The notes beneath the pieces are model-generated. The model was given only the letters and a program-made list of their open reading frames with translations, ran no database searches and was not told where the DNA came from. From Brachypodium distachyon (lineage: Eukaryota > Streptophyta > Magnoliopsida > Poales > Poaceae): DNA of 64,000 nucleotides. Both the position numbers and the translations under genes were made by a program. The stretch lies in the NCBI RefSeq assembly GCF_000005505.3, contig NC_016132.3, forward strand, positions 5,208,001 through 5,272,000, in the 5' to 3' direction. This document shows positions 11,696 through 33,319 of this stretch, in pieces (position 1 is the first letter of the stretch; the number at the start of each line of letters is the position of its first letter).

Positions 11696-13072
11696 ATCCA
11701 AAAACCTTATTCGTGTAAGCATTTTTTGATGTCTCAATTTGTTGTCGCATTGAAACCACTTATGTTTACTGGACTGCACTTTAAGAGATGGCACTATAAA
11801 TGTCATATGTGGCTCGTGGTTATGGGCGCATGGTGGGCGGTACAACACGGGAAGACTCAAACAATTGCTCCTCAGCAGTTGTATGTTGAGGCTTGTGTTG
11901 TAGTCGTCGGTGCGATTTGTAATGTGCTTGGAGATAAGCTCGTTGATGCTTATCTGCACTATCAGGATGCCAAAGAGTTGTGAGATGCGCTCGATGCTAA
12001 GTTTGGCGCATCTGACGCTGGTAGTGAGCTATACGTCATGGAGCAGTTTTTTGACTATAAGATGGTTGCAAACCGATCTGTAGTGGAACAAACTCATGAG
12101 TTACTGACTATGGCTAAGGAACTTGAACAATTCAAGTGTCCACTACCCGACAAGTTTGTCGGCGGGGGCATCATCGCCAAGCTTCCCCCCTCGTGGAGGA
12201 ACTTTGCTACTTCACTAAAACACAAGAGACAAGAAATCTCTCTGGAGAACCTGATTAGGACTCTTGATGTTGAGGAGAAGGCGAGAGTAAAAGATGCTGG
12301 CCCCAAAGGCAACACACAAGAAGGTACGTCCACTGTCAACATGGTTCAGAGGAACAACCACAACAACAGTAACAACAAGGGAAAGAGAAAGGCATTCAAC
12401 AATGTTGGTCCAAAGAACACTACCACTTTCAATAATAAGAAGAAAGGGGGCAACAAGGACAAGGATCCTTGCTTTGTGTGCGGAGGACTCGGCCACAGGG
12501 CGAGTAACTGCAAGGAGCGCAAAGGAGGACAGATTCGGCAAAAGTTTGCTAATTTTATCATTGGCAACAATGAAGATGCAGGCGGGTATGGTAATTTATT
12601 TACTATATTTTTTGTATGTCAGTCCACCGATTGGTGGGTCGATACAGGTGCAACTATTCATGTGTGTGTTGATATTTCCTTGTTTTCTTCATATCAGGCC
12701 GTCAGCTCCTCAGTGACGATGGGGAACGGCGCCGATGCTTCTGTTCATGGTGTTGGCATGGTGGATCTGAAGTTTACTTCGGGAAAGATCGTGCAGCTGA
12801 GGAACATGCATCATGTGCCCTCCATTCAGAAGAATCTTGTTAGTGGATCCCTCCTTTGCAAGGACGGATTTAAGTTAGTGTTTGAGTCCAATAAAGTTAT
12901 TGTATCTAAGTATGGACAATTTATTGGTAAAGGTTATGAGTGTGGAGGCTTGTTCCGCTTATCCCTTTCGGATTTTTGTAATAAGGTCGTGAACAGCGTC
13001 AATTCTATTAATAACGAGTCTAATTTTTGGCATTCACGACTTTGTCACATTAATTTTGGTTGCATGACGTGA
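11594..13072 (+). pseudogene. Copia gag-protease region, interrupted
   Basis: One reading frame (11594-11983, then 12038-13072) carries the gag core (around KPLMFTGLHFKRW) and a stop at 11981-11983. Next come the rest of gag, a CCHC zinc knuckle (C-x2-C-x4-H-x4-C, about 12470-12511) that binds RNA, and the aspartic protease motif DTGA at 12641-12652. The pre-integrase block with the SRLCHI region ends at a stop at 13070-13072. Gag would package the element RNA and the protease would cleave the polyprotein; both are inactive here as one product. Confidence 0.88.
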
Positions 13073-13129
13073 TTAGCAAATTTGAGTTTAATCCCTAAAA
13101 TCATTGTGGCTAAAGGTTCGAAGTGCAAG

Positions 13130-15674
13130 CGAAGTAGCCTCGCAAGCCTCACAAGGCTGCTGAGGAGAGGAACCTAGCACCGTTAGAGCTCATACATTCT
13201 GATCTTTGTGAGATGAACGGTGTATTAACCAAAGGTGGAAAACGTTACTTTATGACTTTCATTGATGATGCGACTAGATTCTGTTATGTGTATTTATTAA
13301 AATCAAAGGATGAAGCATTGCATTATTTTAAGATCTATAAAGCTGAAGTCGACAATCAACTTGAGAAGAAAATTAAACGTTTGCAGTCTGACCGCGGTGG
13401 AGAATATTTCTCCAGTGAGTTTAATTCATTTTATGAGGAACATGGCATAGTCCATGAGAGGACGCCTCCCTATTCGCCCCAGTCAAACAGGGTTGCTGAG
13501 AGGAAAAACCGCACACTGACTGACTTGGTCAACGCCATGTTAGACACGGCTGGTTTATCCAAGGCATGGTGGGGGGAGGCGCTATTGACTTCATGTCATG
13601 TCCTAAATCGTGTTCCCACAAAAGATAAAGAAGTCACCCCATACGAGCTATGGGAAAAGAACAGACTCACACTTTCTTACTTACGGACTTGGGGTTGTTT
13701 GGAGAAAGTCAATGTGCCAATTATCAAGAAACATAAGCTTGGACCAAAAATCGTTGATTGTGTCTTTCTTGGCTACGCACTTCGGAGTGTTGGCTATAGA
13801 TTCTTGGTTGTAAATTCTGTAGTACTTGACATTAGCGTTGGTACAATTATGGAGTCCAGGGATGCTACATTCTTTGAGGACATATTTCCCATGAGAGATA
13901 TGTATAGCACATCTAGAGAGGATCATGATGTACCTGCTGAATTCGTCAGTTCAGAGGAAAATCAGGATCATGGTGTAGCTCCTGAACCAGCCATCCCAGT
14001 GGAAAATTTTGAACAAACACTTGATGAGATTCCTGAGTGGTATGACAATGAAGCCCCTATTAAGGGTAAGCGACAAAGGATTGCTAAATACTTTGGTGAT
14101 GATTTCATTGTGTACCTTGTGGATGACAACCTTAAAACCATTAATGAGGCCTTTGCATCTCCGGATGCAGACTATTGGAAGGAATCCATTCGTAGTGAGA
14201 TGGATTCTATCATGGCTAATGGTACTTGGGAGGTCGTTGACCATCCGTACGGGTGCAAACCTGTAGGATGCAAGTGGATATTCAAAAAAAAGCTTAGGCC
14301 TGATGGTACTATTGAGAAGTACAATGCGCGGCTTGTGGCCAAGGGTTTTACCTAGAAAGAAGGTGAAGATTTCTTTGATACTTACTCACCTGTAGCTCGA
14401 TTGACCACAATCAGAATATTACTATCACTGGCTGCCTCCTCATATGATCTGATCGTCCATCAAATGGACGTTAAGACAGCTTTCCTTGACGGAGAGTTGG
14501 ACGAGGAAATTTACATGAACCAGTTAGATGGATTTGTAATAAAGGATCATGAAGGCAAAGTTGTAAGTTATTAAAGTCTCTATATGGCCTGAAACAAGCT
14601 CCTAAGCAATGGCATGAGAAGTTTGACAAAACTTTAACATCTGTCAGCTTTGTTGTAAACGAAGCTGACAAATGTGTATACTACCGCCATGGTGGGGGTG
14701 AGGGAGTTATACTTTGTTTGTACGTCGATGACATACTAATAGTTGGAACTAACCTCAAAGTGATTGAAGAGGTTAAGACTTTCTTGTCGAAGTGCTTTGA
14801 CATGAAAGACTTTGGTGTAGCTGATGTTATTCTGAATATCAAGCTCGTGAGAGGCGACAATGGTGAGATCACTTTGTTGCAATCTCACTATGTGGAGAAG
14901 ATCTTGAGTCGTTTCGGCTATGCTGATTGTAAACATTCTCGAACTCCTTATGATCCAAGCGTTCTGCTTCGAAAGAATCACAGAATTGGAAGAAACCAAC
15001 TGAGATATTCTCAGATTATTGGTTCACTCATGTATTTGGCTAGCGCAACTAGACCTGACATCTCTTTTGCTGTGAGCAAACTGAATCGGTTCAATAAGAA
15101 TCCGGGAGATGATCATTGGAGTGCACTCGAGAGGGTCATGCGCTATCTAAAGGGCATAATGAGCTATGGTATACACTATACTGGGTACCCCAAGGTACTT
15201 GAGGGTTATAGTGATTCAAACTGGATATCTGATGTTGATGAGCTAAAGGCCACGAGTGGATATGTGTTCACACTCGGAGGGGGCGCTGTTTCATGGAAAT
15301 CTTGCAAGCAAACGATCTTAACCAGATCAACAGTGGAAGCAGAACTTTCAGCATTAGATACATCCACGGTTGAAGCCGACTGGCTTCGTGAGCTCTTGAT
15401 GGACTTGCCGATTGTTGAAAAACCAATACCAGCGATTCTTATGAACTGTGACAATCAAACTGTGATAGTCAAAGTGAACAGTTCTAAAGATAACATGAAG
15501 TCATCAAGACACGTTAGGAGACGTCTGAAATCTGTCAGAGCAATGAGAAATTCCGGAATAATAGCATTGGGATATATCCCAACGGCTAAAAATCTGGCAG
15601 ATCCCTTTACAAAGGGTCTATCAAGGAATGTGATAGAATCTGCATCAAGGGAGATGGGGTTGCGACCCACGTGA
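13130..15674 (+). pseudogene. Copia integrase - reverse transcriptase - RNase H region, interrupted
   Basis: The 13213-14355 frame holds the integrase catalytic core. Its D, D and E residues sit in FIDDATRF, LQSDRGGEY and VAERKNRTL. The start of reverse transcriptase follows (GCKWIFKKK). A stop at 14353-14355 is followed by more RT in the same frame. After a single-base loss near 14563 the frame changes and continues through the catalytic YVDD (14721-14732) to RNase H, ending at 15672-15674. Key RNase H stretches such as GYSDSNW and RSTVEAEL are present. Polymerase and integrase motifs are visible, but no intact enzyme can be made. Confidence 0.9.
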
Positions 15675-16221
15675 GTTACCATGGCGGTAAACCAACCTAT
15701 GTGATCGGAGATCCCGTGAATTAGGACCTGGGAAACAAGTCATTGGATAATTGAGAAGAGTGTACATTCTTTATCCCACTCCCTTGACGATGCATTACTC
15801 TCGTGTACTGTATGGTGAGTTGTTAACTTAATGTGTTCTAACGCGTTGCATTAATTTGCAAGGGAGATACTGTCAACAGAGTAGTCTCTAAAGAACACAC
15901 CTATATGAGCCTGACTGTTGGTCACAGTCTATGAGATTTGGGTGGTCTCTAGTAAGCTCATGAAAAAGCCTGGAGAATGACTTATATGCTCCACACCGCG
16001 GGGTAGCATTCGGCAGCCCAGTAACAAACAACAATTTAGCGAAGCTCTAACACAGAAAACTGACAATTCAAGATTTGTCCATTGTTCAGTTGTGCGTGAG
16101 TGAAGCTATTTGTTTAGGTGGATGTTCAACCTTAACCGGTCTCCACTGAAACGCTGGTATATCAAAAACAGAGTTTTGGATCAAGGGCAATTGTATGTGC
16201 TTATGAGATATTGTGGAGGAT

Positions 16222-17308
16222 TGTTTGAATTTTGGGTAAGGCCCAAGGCCCAATCTGAAATTAATTTCTGGAAAATCTCAAAAACCCCTTCATGGAGTGG
16301 GATGAGGAAGTGGGAATAGTCTCACCTTGCTAGTTTAGGGGGAGTTGGACCAATATATAAGATATGTTGGTTCTCACCTCTTGAGCAAGTGAGTAAGGAA
16401 AATCCCCACGCGCGCTCCTCCTCGTCCTCCTCCGCTCGCCTCGCCTCGTCACGACGCGCGCGCGCTTCGTGGATCGATTTTGATTTCGAGCCGTGCCGGG
16501 TCGGTGCGGTGCGGGGCGGGGCGAGGTCGTGCTTATTTTTTTGGCAATCGGAATCCCTTGCAGACGCGTAACAAATCCCGATAATTGCGGACTCGGTTTT
16601 TATTTCCTAAACCAAACCGAAGTCCGCCTGTGTGCCTATATAATAAGACGATCGCGGCCTCCGGACGTACCATGCCACAACCCTAGCCGTCACGCCCACG
16701 ATCCAATCTTGCCGTTCGCCGATAACTGGTACTTCATCCCGTCGACCTCGTGCACAGATCGTCGGGAGAGCAGGCCTCCGGAACCCCGACCTTCGAGATC
16801 CTGCCCGGGAGACGGTCGATAAGGCTTTTGGGGAGCGTTCTTACGTGACTGCTCGCTTCTTCACGTCCCTGTTTCGTCGGCATCTTCATCACCAATGGCC
16901 GACGACCTCGGAGATCCCGCGGCTCAGGCTACCGCTCTAGATCCGTAGCAGCAGGCTGCCCAACTCCAAACCCAGGCAACTGCTGCTGTACAGGCGCAAG
17001 CGCAGGCGCTGCCCGCTGCCCAGGAGGTAGTCAAGGCTGCTGCTGCTGCCGGCGTGAACATCGACGCCACCGGACTCGTCAGCGACCTCAACAAACAAAC
17101 ACAAGAAAAAAGTACAGTACCGTACGTAATCTGTTCTTTCTTGTTGATTTTGATTATTAGTTCTATTATTCATACCGTGAAATTAGATGAGTTTTATTGC
17201 AGTACGTTGGTATTTAATTTGTATAGTTTACATGATATAATATGCTACTTATTTTACACATTATTTTTCTGAATAAAATATTCATCAAAATTATCTAATT
17301 ATTCAACA
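16222..17308 (+). repeat. 3' LTR of the copia element (1087 bp)
   Basis: Starts TGTTTGAATTTTGGG right after a purine-rich TTGTGGAGGA tract that can serve as polypurine primer, and ends ATTCAACA. It keeps a GC-rich 215-bp block (16418-16632) missing from the 5' LTR. The leader ORF restarts at 16895 but has TAG at 16946-16948. Confidence 0.9.
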
Positions 17309-17313
17309 ATACG

Positions 17314-18173
17314 AGCGCACACGTACGTGATCACCGGTTAACTCGATGTGGTTGGAACCATGGAAAACATCGCAAAAGCTACTGGCCGGCCGGCCGTGTA
17401 GCCACATGCCAGTGGCCGGTGAATCCTCGAGCGCAATGTAAAGAAGGCTAGAGCCTAGATGGAAGTCATGCACGGGCGTCGTGGCAGGCGTTTGACGTTT
17501 GTTGCCGTTTGGCGTTATGGTGTACGTACTCCAATGAACTTACTGGCCGAGAGGTGCTTAATTACCGCTGCATGTTCTAACGGGAGAACGCACAAGCCTG
17601 TCAGGACTCTGCTCTCGAAACAAATCCAAGTTTCTATTGTTGAGATCCAACTCAACTCTGTTTCTAAGTACTCACTCGGTCCACGTCACATCTTTCCGGA
17701 CGGAGGAAGCATAAAACATGTCCTAGCTTTGCTCTAAAACAAACTTGATAAAATTTGACCGATTTGTAGAGCAATCTAACCATCCACAAATTATCCAAAT
17801 TAGCTTTGTTAAATCGGAATTTGTCATGGTGTACAATTTTGTGGTACACTATTTTATCAGTGTATATATTTAGGTCAGTGTATATATCAGTGTACACTTG
17901 CATAAACTTGGTCAAACTAAGTTTAACTTAGGACAAAAACATCATTATATTTAGTAATGATCCAACACTCGCTGCGAAGGAGACTCTGCATGTGCCATGG
18001 ACGTATGGTCGCATGAGCGTGATGCGAATGAAGCATGCATGTGTACATATGGGCCTTCCAATCACACGGAAAAGGTACTCCAGTCTACAAAATATGACAT
18101 TTTGGGTATTGTTTTGGTCTGACCCTCCGTATTTATATTTCAAAAAATATTTTGACCGGATGAAAACAATATG
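17314..18173. other. Intergenic, nothing recognised
   Basis: No supportable gene. A degenerate TACTCACTCGGTCC near 17670 resembles a worn Stowaway end, but no partner end could be matched. Several GTGTATATAT and GTGTACA repeats lie near 17830-17900. Confidence 0.45.
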
Positions 18174-18175
18174 TA

Positions 18176-18299
18176 CTCCCTCCATCCAACAGAGAATGTC
18201 TCAACTTTGACCAAATTTGAATTCATCTATACACTAAGTTATGTCTAAATACATCCAAATTTTGACAAACTTGAGACATCTTTTGTTGGACGGAGGGAG
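18176..18299. mobile_element. Stowaway MITE (124 bp)
   Basis: Starts CTCCCTCCATCCAACAGAG and ends with the inverted counterpart CTTTTGTTGGACGGAGGGAG. TA target duplications are at 18174-18175 and 18300-18301. The inner arms (GTCTCAA... / ...TTGAGAC) also pair. Non-autonomous Tc1/mariner relative. Confidence 0.88.
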
Positions 18300-18301
18300 T
18301 A

Positions 18302-19168
18302 TATTTTCCGTATGTCCTTTACAACATGATTTACTAGTGCCATGGGCGAGTGGTAACAAGCCAGATCAACCGTCCAATGCAAGGCATTGTGGGTATTTCA
18401 CATCCATGAATCTTGTTTAATTTAGATCTCGTCAAGGTTACATTTTCTTATGACATCATAAATTTAAGTTGGATTTTCACGATTTCATACCAAAACATCA
18501 TGTAACATCATAAGGCAAGTGCTCCGCGCAAGAGAATACCAAAGCGAGGCACCATTCACCGCTAAGCCATGTCGTCGTATAGGTCTATCGACGAACTTTG
18601 GTTCAATCATTCAAGAGCGTGTGCCATTCCTACATGTGCGCGTTCAATTCTAAATCCTGTGTCTCGCAACGAGCTCCATTTTATATCTAGTGTGCCTTTT
18701 ACTAGGACAGTAAGACTTAGTGTATTGGTGTGAGCATCACTTGTAATATTAACAGATTTGATCATATGTCTCACTTTACTTTACACTTCGGTGATTTGAC
18801 TAGCCATGTGCCACTTACATATGAGATATGTGGCCACTTGTAAGTGAGACAAGATAGGACAAATGACCAAACTGCAAAGTAAAATACGCCAAACAGGGAC
18901 GGAGCCAGAATTGAATCGTAAGGAGAGCAAATAAGAACACCGAAAGATTGGAACGGGCAATTAAGCTTAGGTTCTAGCAATTTTTCATTTCTTGCTTTAA
19001 AATACCACTATTCGTTACCTTGCGGCAGAATTGTTTGGGGTGGGGGGGCCGTCCCTGACGCGAAATGACCAAATCGCCTCGTTGCAAGTGGGCCATGCCG
19101 TCATTGTAAATTTTTTTAGAGGATGCCGTCGTTGTAAGTGAGACTATCGAAGTGAAGGTCATTCGCCC
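18302..19168. other. Upstream flank of the helicase gene
   Basis: Mostly AT-rich sequence with no supportable gene or transposon end. It leads into the inverted repeat and promoter region of the downstream helicase gene. Confidence 0.45.
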
Positions 19169-19218
19169 AGTGGGCTGTGGCCCATCAATGATGGGCTGTT
19201 GATGGGCCACAGCCCACT
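19169..19218. promoter_or_regulatory. Perfect 20-bp inverted repeat with TGGGCC/TGGGCT motifs
   Basis: Arms 19169-19188 and 19199-19218 are exact reverse complements with a 10-base loop. They contain TGGGCT and GGCCCA on one side and TGGGCC and AGCCCA on the other. TGGGCY (site II) motifs are known binding sites for TCP factors in plant promoters of growth-related housekeeping genes. The repeat ends 153 bases before the helicase ATG, so it is promoter or 5' leader DNA. Confidence 0.55.
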
Positions 19219-19371
19219 CAAACACATAAACCAACGGTTAATGGGCAGAAAAGAATTCAGAGTTTCTAACGGAGCTTCTCGTTGGTCGTTGTCCCCCGCT
19301 TCCTCTGCCACACCGAGGCGGAGGCACCGACCCCGCCATCAGCCGTTGCCAAGCGACGAGAAGCAGCAGCC

Positions 19372-29972
<10,601 letters not shown>

Positions 29973-31644
29973 CTTTATTGTAGTAACTTCTTACTCAACT
30001 GTGTTTACCCTCCATTTATTCATTGTAACAATGGTCTGAAGTTAAGTGCCCTGCTGCGCTGTGGGCAAGACTGAGGAATTTCACATTTTGTTGTGTTGGC
30101 TATTATACTTAAGGTTGGCTGGGGTTTCACCCTTTCTGTCAGTTCATTAGTTCAGCTGGAAAGTATAAAGATCAGTGTAACCTGCTTTTATTTTAAATAT
30201 TAGTTGCTTTGATGACAATCAATTGGGGCAAAGACATTGATTTGATGTATTTTTTATATGCGGAGAACTTCATTTTCTAAGTGGCACGATTTTGCCAATG
30301 GAAAGGAACGATCATGTTTGTATATAAACTAAACTTATGGTTATTTTTTTTTCTGCCATCTATGCTGAATATTTGCTGATATGCGTCATTGCAGTCTTAC
30401 CAGGAGATTCTTCATCCTCTATAGCATGTCATGGGCTCATGGCACAGCGGGTATCAGCTTTCTTAGCTTTCTTAACCGTTGAATGCCTCTCATTTTGTTA
30501 CAATCGTAGCTGCGTTTTTTCCTAACATATCTACTGTTGTCACCCGTTTTTCTGCCAATATGGTACCGCCATTCATTTTGTACGTACTGGTACTTGTCTT
30601 ATAAAAGGGTCTAACTTCCAGCTAACTTCCAAACTGTCTTTCTTCATTCATTCCCCTTTTGTTTTTTTCTCCATCTAGAAGTAGAATAGAATAACCCGGT
30701 TGAAGGGTATTGTGCAGCACATGAAACATAAATAGTTTAAGTTAACTAGCTACTCTAAGTTTATGATCTGCACTTTGGGGTTTTCAGTACTCATTACATA
30801 GGACTTAAAAGGACATAATGACATATGTGGATATTGGTAGTTATTCAGTGATCATGCGCCTAGATTCTCTAGCAATACTAACAGATCTAGGTGAGGTATG
30901 TAGCTATCAACAATTCGCTCTCTTCTATTAGCTGACACATAACCAACTCAGCCGCTGATGTCTCTTCTTGTCTATGGAAAAAAAAAACACCGTAAGTTCA
31001 TCTGGTAATTAAGGTTTGAAATAGCGTGCTAACAGATTTAGCGGAGGCGGCCTCCAGATGCTATAAACACTAGCGTGCGTTACTTCAAATAGCTTACTGC
31101 AAAAAAAAACTGCGAGATAGCCCAAAAATAAAAAAAAATAAAAAAGATTTCAACAGCTAAAACTTGTCTATGAACGCATAACCAACAAAAAAAAATTCTC
31201 CAATTGTCTACGGGACCAAATCCATGGCATTAGCACAAATATGAGACATAAATTCATAAACACGGTCAAGATTAAAGGACTAAATAGTTTTAAGGTAGTT
31301 ACATCTACAACCCACAAGGAGTGGTACACTACATACTAGGACGTTTAGTGTGGTTCAGTGTCAGTACTTTGCAAACAGCGTTACAGCGAGCCAAATTGCT
31401 TAAACGTAACGTGGCCTCTTCAGATCCGCTATATCAATGCTAAACCGCGCTATTTTTTACTGGTTGAAAACATGTCTTGTTTCTTCCTTGGGAAATAACA
31501 TCGGCTTTGGCTGCATATCTTACTGTCAGCATCTTTCGGAGACGGCTTTGGCTGCATTTCTTACTGCCAGAATCTTCCGAGTTTCCGGTTATGTTCCAAG
31601 TTCAACTTTTCTATCAGGATTATAACCACTAGATTCTTATCACT
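29973..31644. other. 3' flank of the helicase gene
   Basis: Contains the 3' untranslated region and AT-rich intergenic DNA. No second gene is supported. Parts around 30260-30400 and 31590-31645 are repeated in diverged form near 39500-39690, which ties that distant fragment to this locus. Confidence 0.6.
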
Positions 31645-31647
31645 TTA

Positions 31648-31888
31648 GACCTTATTTGGCACTGGTGTTTTTCAAAATTTTATCCCCTCAAAATTCAAAA
31701 ACACTATAACCCCCAAATGATTTGTTTTGTAGGGGTGGATTGCAACGGATTATTCCTAGATTTCCGTACAAAACATCTCATTTTTACCAATTAAAAACAT
31801 TTTTCATACCAGTGTTTTGTAGTGGAAGGGGGTTTTCAGAGTATTGAATGAATACCCAATATAGTATACACTAGTGCCAAACAAAACC
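31648..31888. mobile_element. Tourist-like (PIF/Harbinger) MITE (241 bp)
   Basis: The left end GACCTTATTTGGCACTGGTG and the right end (reverse complement GGTTTTGTTTGGCACTAGTG) match at most positions. TTA duplications are at 31645-31647 and 31889-31891. The related sequence near 39690 reads CACTTTAGAATAAGC straight across the insertion point with a single TTA, so it is an empty site. Confidence 0.88.
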
Positions 31889-31891
31889 TTA

Positions 31892-32228
31892 GAAGAAACA
31901 AAACATCGGCAAGTCAAGAAAGGAAGAAAATAAGTTATGTGTTTCCCTTGCAACAAGTGTTGGAGTTTCCTACGGTTGCGGTTTGTTCGGTTGCTAGTAA
32001 TCCCATTTGGATCCCAACTATGTTTCTAGGTGCAAAACCCACGTGGAAACTCTCATCGGGGAAATGAGCGAGGTTTCCTTGGGTAGAGGATCTACGTCTT
32101 CGTACTCATGACGCGTGTTCCCACGTTGTCCTGCTCGTCCTTGAGCAGAAACAAAAAAATTAGTTTAGAGATTAATGAGTATTGTATCATCCTTTTTCTT
32201 TCGATTGCAAAATCTGAAGCAAATAAAA
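31892..32228. other. Intergenic, older helicase 3' flank
   Basis: The first part (to about 31950) matches 39695-39760 of the helicase copy. The remainder shows no gene. Confidence 0.5.
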
Positions 32229-32230
32229 TA

Positions 32231-32324
32231 CTTGCTCCGATACATAAAAAGTGTCTTTCACTTGGTACAAAATTTGTACTTACTTAGTATAAAATGAGCG
32301 ACACTTTTTATGAATCGGAGGGAG
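32231..32324. mobile_element. Short Stowaway MITE (94 bp)
   Basis: The left arm CGATACATAAAAAGTGTC pairs with the right arm GACACTTTTTATGAATCGGA, which continues to GGGAG. TA is at 32229-32230 and 32325-32326. The left outermost bases are worn (CTTGCTCC). Confidence 0.8.
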
Positions 32325-32357
32325 TACAATCATTGACAAGTGTCTATTGTTGGCAGG

Positions 32358-32467
32358 CTATTTTTTTTTGCTTCTTTTACTCCTCCCCTTCTCTCTTGGG
32401 ACATCTATGGCGTTCTTTTCTATCTAATCGAATGACGAAATCGACTGTCTTTTTTCTAAAAAATAAC
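32358..32467 (+). mobile_element. 3'-end remnant of a LINE of the same family as 42406-47651
   Basis: CTAATCGAATGACGAAATCG followed by GACTGTCTTTTTTCTAAAAAA closely matches the 3' terminus of the large LINE (CTAATCGAATGACGGAGTCC at 47606 onward). A T-rich stretch precedes both. This is a strongly 5'-truncated insertion; its target duplication was not found. Confidence 0.6.
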
Positions 32468-32469
32468 AA

Positions 32470-33319
32470 TTGTCTGTGATTGACTCTTAATTAATTAAAA
32501 AACAAAAGTTCATAATTAGCATTTATACATGTGATGGCTTGAAGTTATGATAGTGGCATGATCCGAAGGATATACACGTGAAAGTTTCCTCATAACTAAG
32601 CAGTGTCATCTATTTAAAGAAGAATGCTCGTGCATATAATTTAGCAATTTATCTAGCAACAAACAAAATCATACATGCGTTGGAGTTGGTCGTCGCGCCA
32701 TGGCTGGTAAGGTCAGGGATAAAAGGATGGGTACAAAAAATACATAGGAGGAGAAGAGTAATTTCGGCATCCCAATGATACGGACATCTTTTTTTAACAG
32801 TGTGACTAACAAAATGTGATGGACATACGGATCTGACTAATAGAATGTGATGGACATTTGACAGTAGTGCTGCTTTGCGTCCAAAAACCAAATTGTAGTT
32901 GTATTTTGAAGAAAGCAATTATTTGAGTGGTATTTGGGGACATTTGGTTCTTTATTGCTTCTTGGCAGTGGTAGCATGGCAATTCTCTATTTACAGACGT
33001 CCTGAGCCAGTCGAACGTCCCGGAGCCATCCCGGCCTCTCTCTCCTCTCCTGACCGCGCCGCGCGAGGCAACACGCCAGCACCCTACCGCGTGCGTCCCG
33101 TTCCGTATTCCGATCTCCCACGCCTTCGCCGCCGACGAGGTTGGTGGGCTCGACGATCCGCGGACGCGACTGACCTACCCAACGCGACCACAAAGGTGCC
33201 GCCATTACAATTTTATTATTCGTTCCATTTCCTATCCGCGCCCCTGTCGCTGTCGTTTGATCCGTCCCGTCTGTATTGGTGGCAGGCTAGGGTTTCGCTC
33301 CGCGCGACCGGGGATCGCG
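32470..33319. other. Promoter and 5' leader region of the TOC gene
   Basis: AT-rich up to about 32990, then a GC-rich leader to the start codon. TAGGGTTT near 33289 is typical of plant 5' leaders. TGGTGGCAG|GCTAGGG near 33285 could be a splice acceptor of a leader intron, but this is not proven. Confidence 0.45.

Larger units (their letters stand above)
10823..17308 (+). mobile_element. Decayed Ty1-copia LTR retrotransposon, complete with both LTRs
   Basis: Domain order is gag, protease, integrase, reverse transcriptase, RNase H, which defines the Copia superfamily. LTRs are 10823-11695 and 16222-17308; they begin TGTT and end AACA. Flanking bases ATATG (10818-10822) and ATACG (17309-17313) differ at one position and are read as the 5-bp target duplication. 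The coding part is broken by in-frame stops (about 11981, 13070, 14353), a frame change near 13100-13200 and a one-base loss near 14563. No canonical primer-binding site (TGGTATCAG type) follows the 5' LTR. The LTRs differ by many substitutions and several indels. This copy is old and cannot act on its own. Confidence 0.93.

Noticed and set aside
15860..15885. Start of the 3' LTR at AAGGGAGATAC|TGTCAACAG
   Set aside because: The sequence after it has no match near 10823. The real LTR match begins at 16222 and is confirmed by the end sequence and target duplication.
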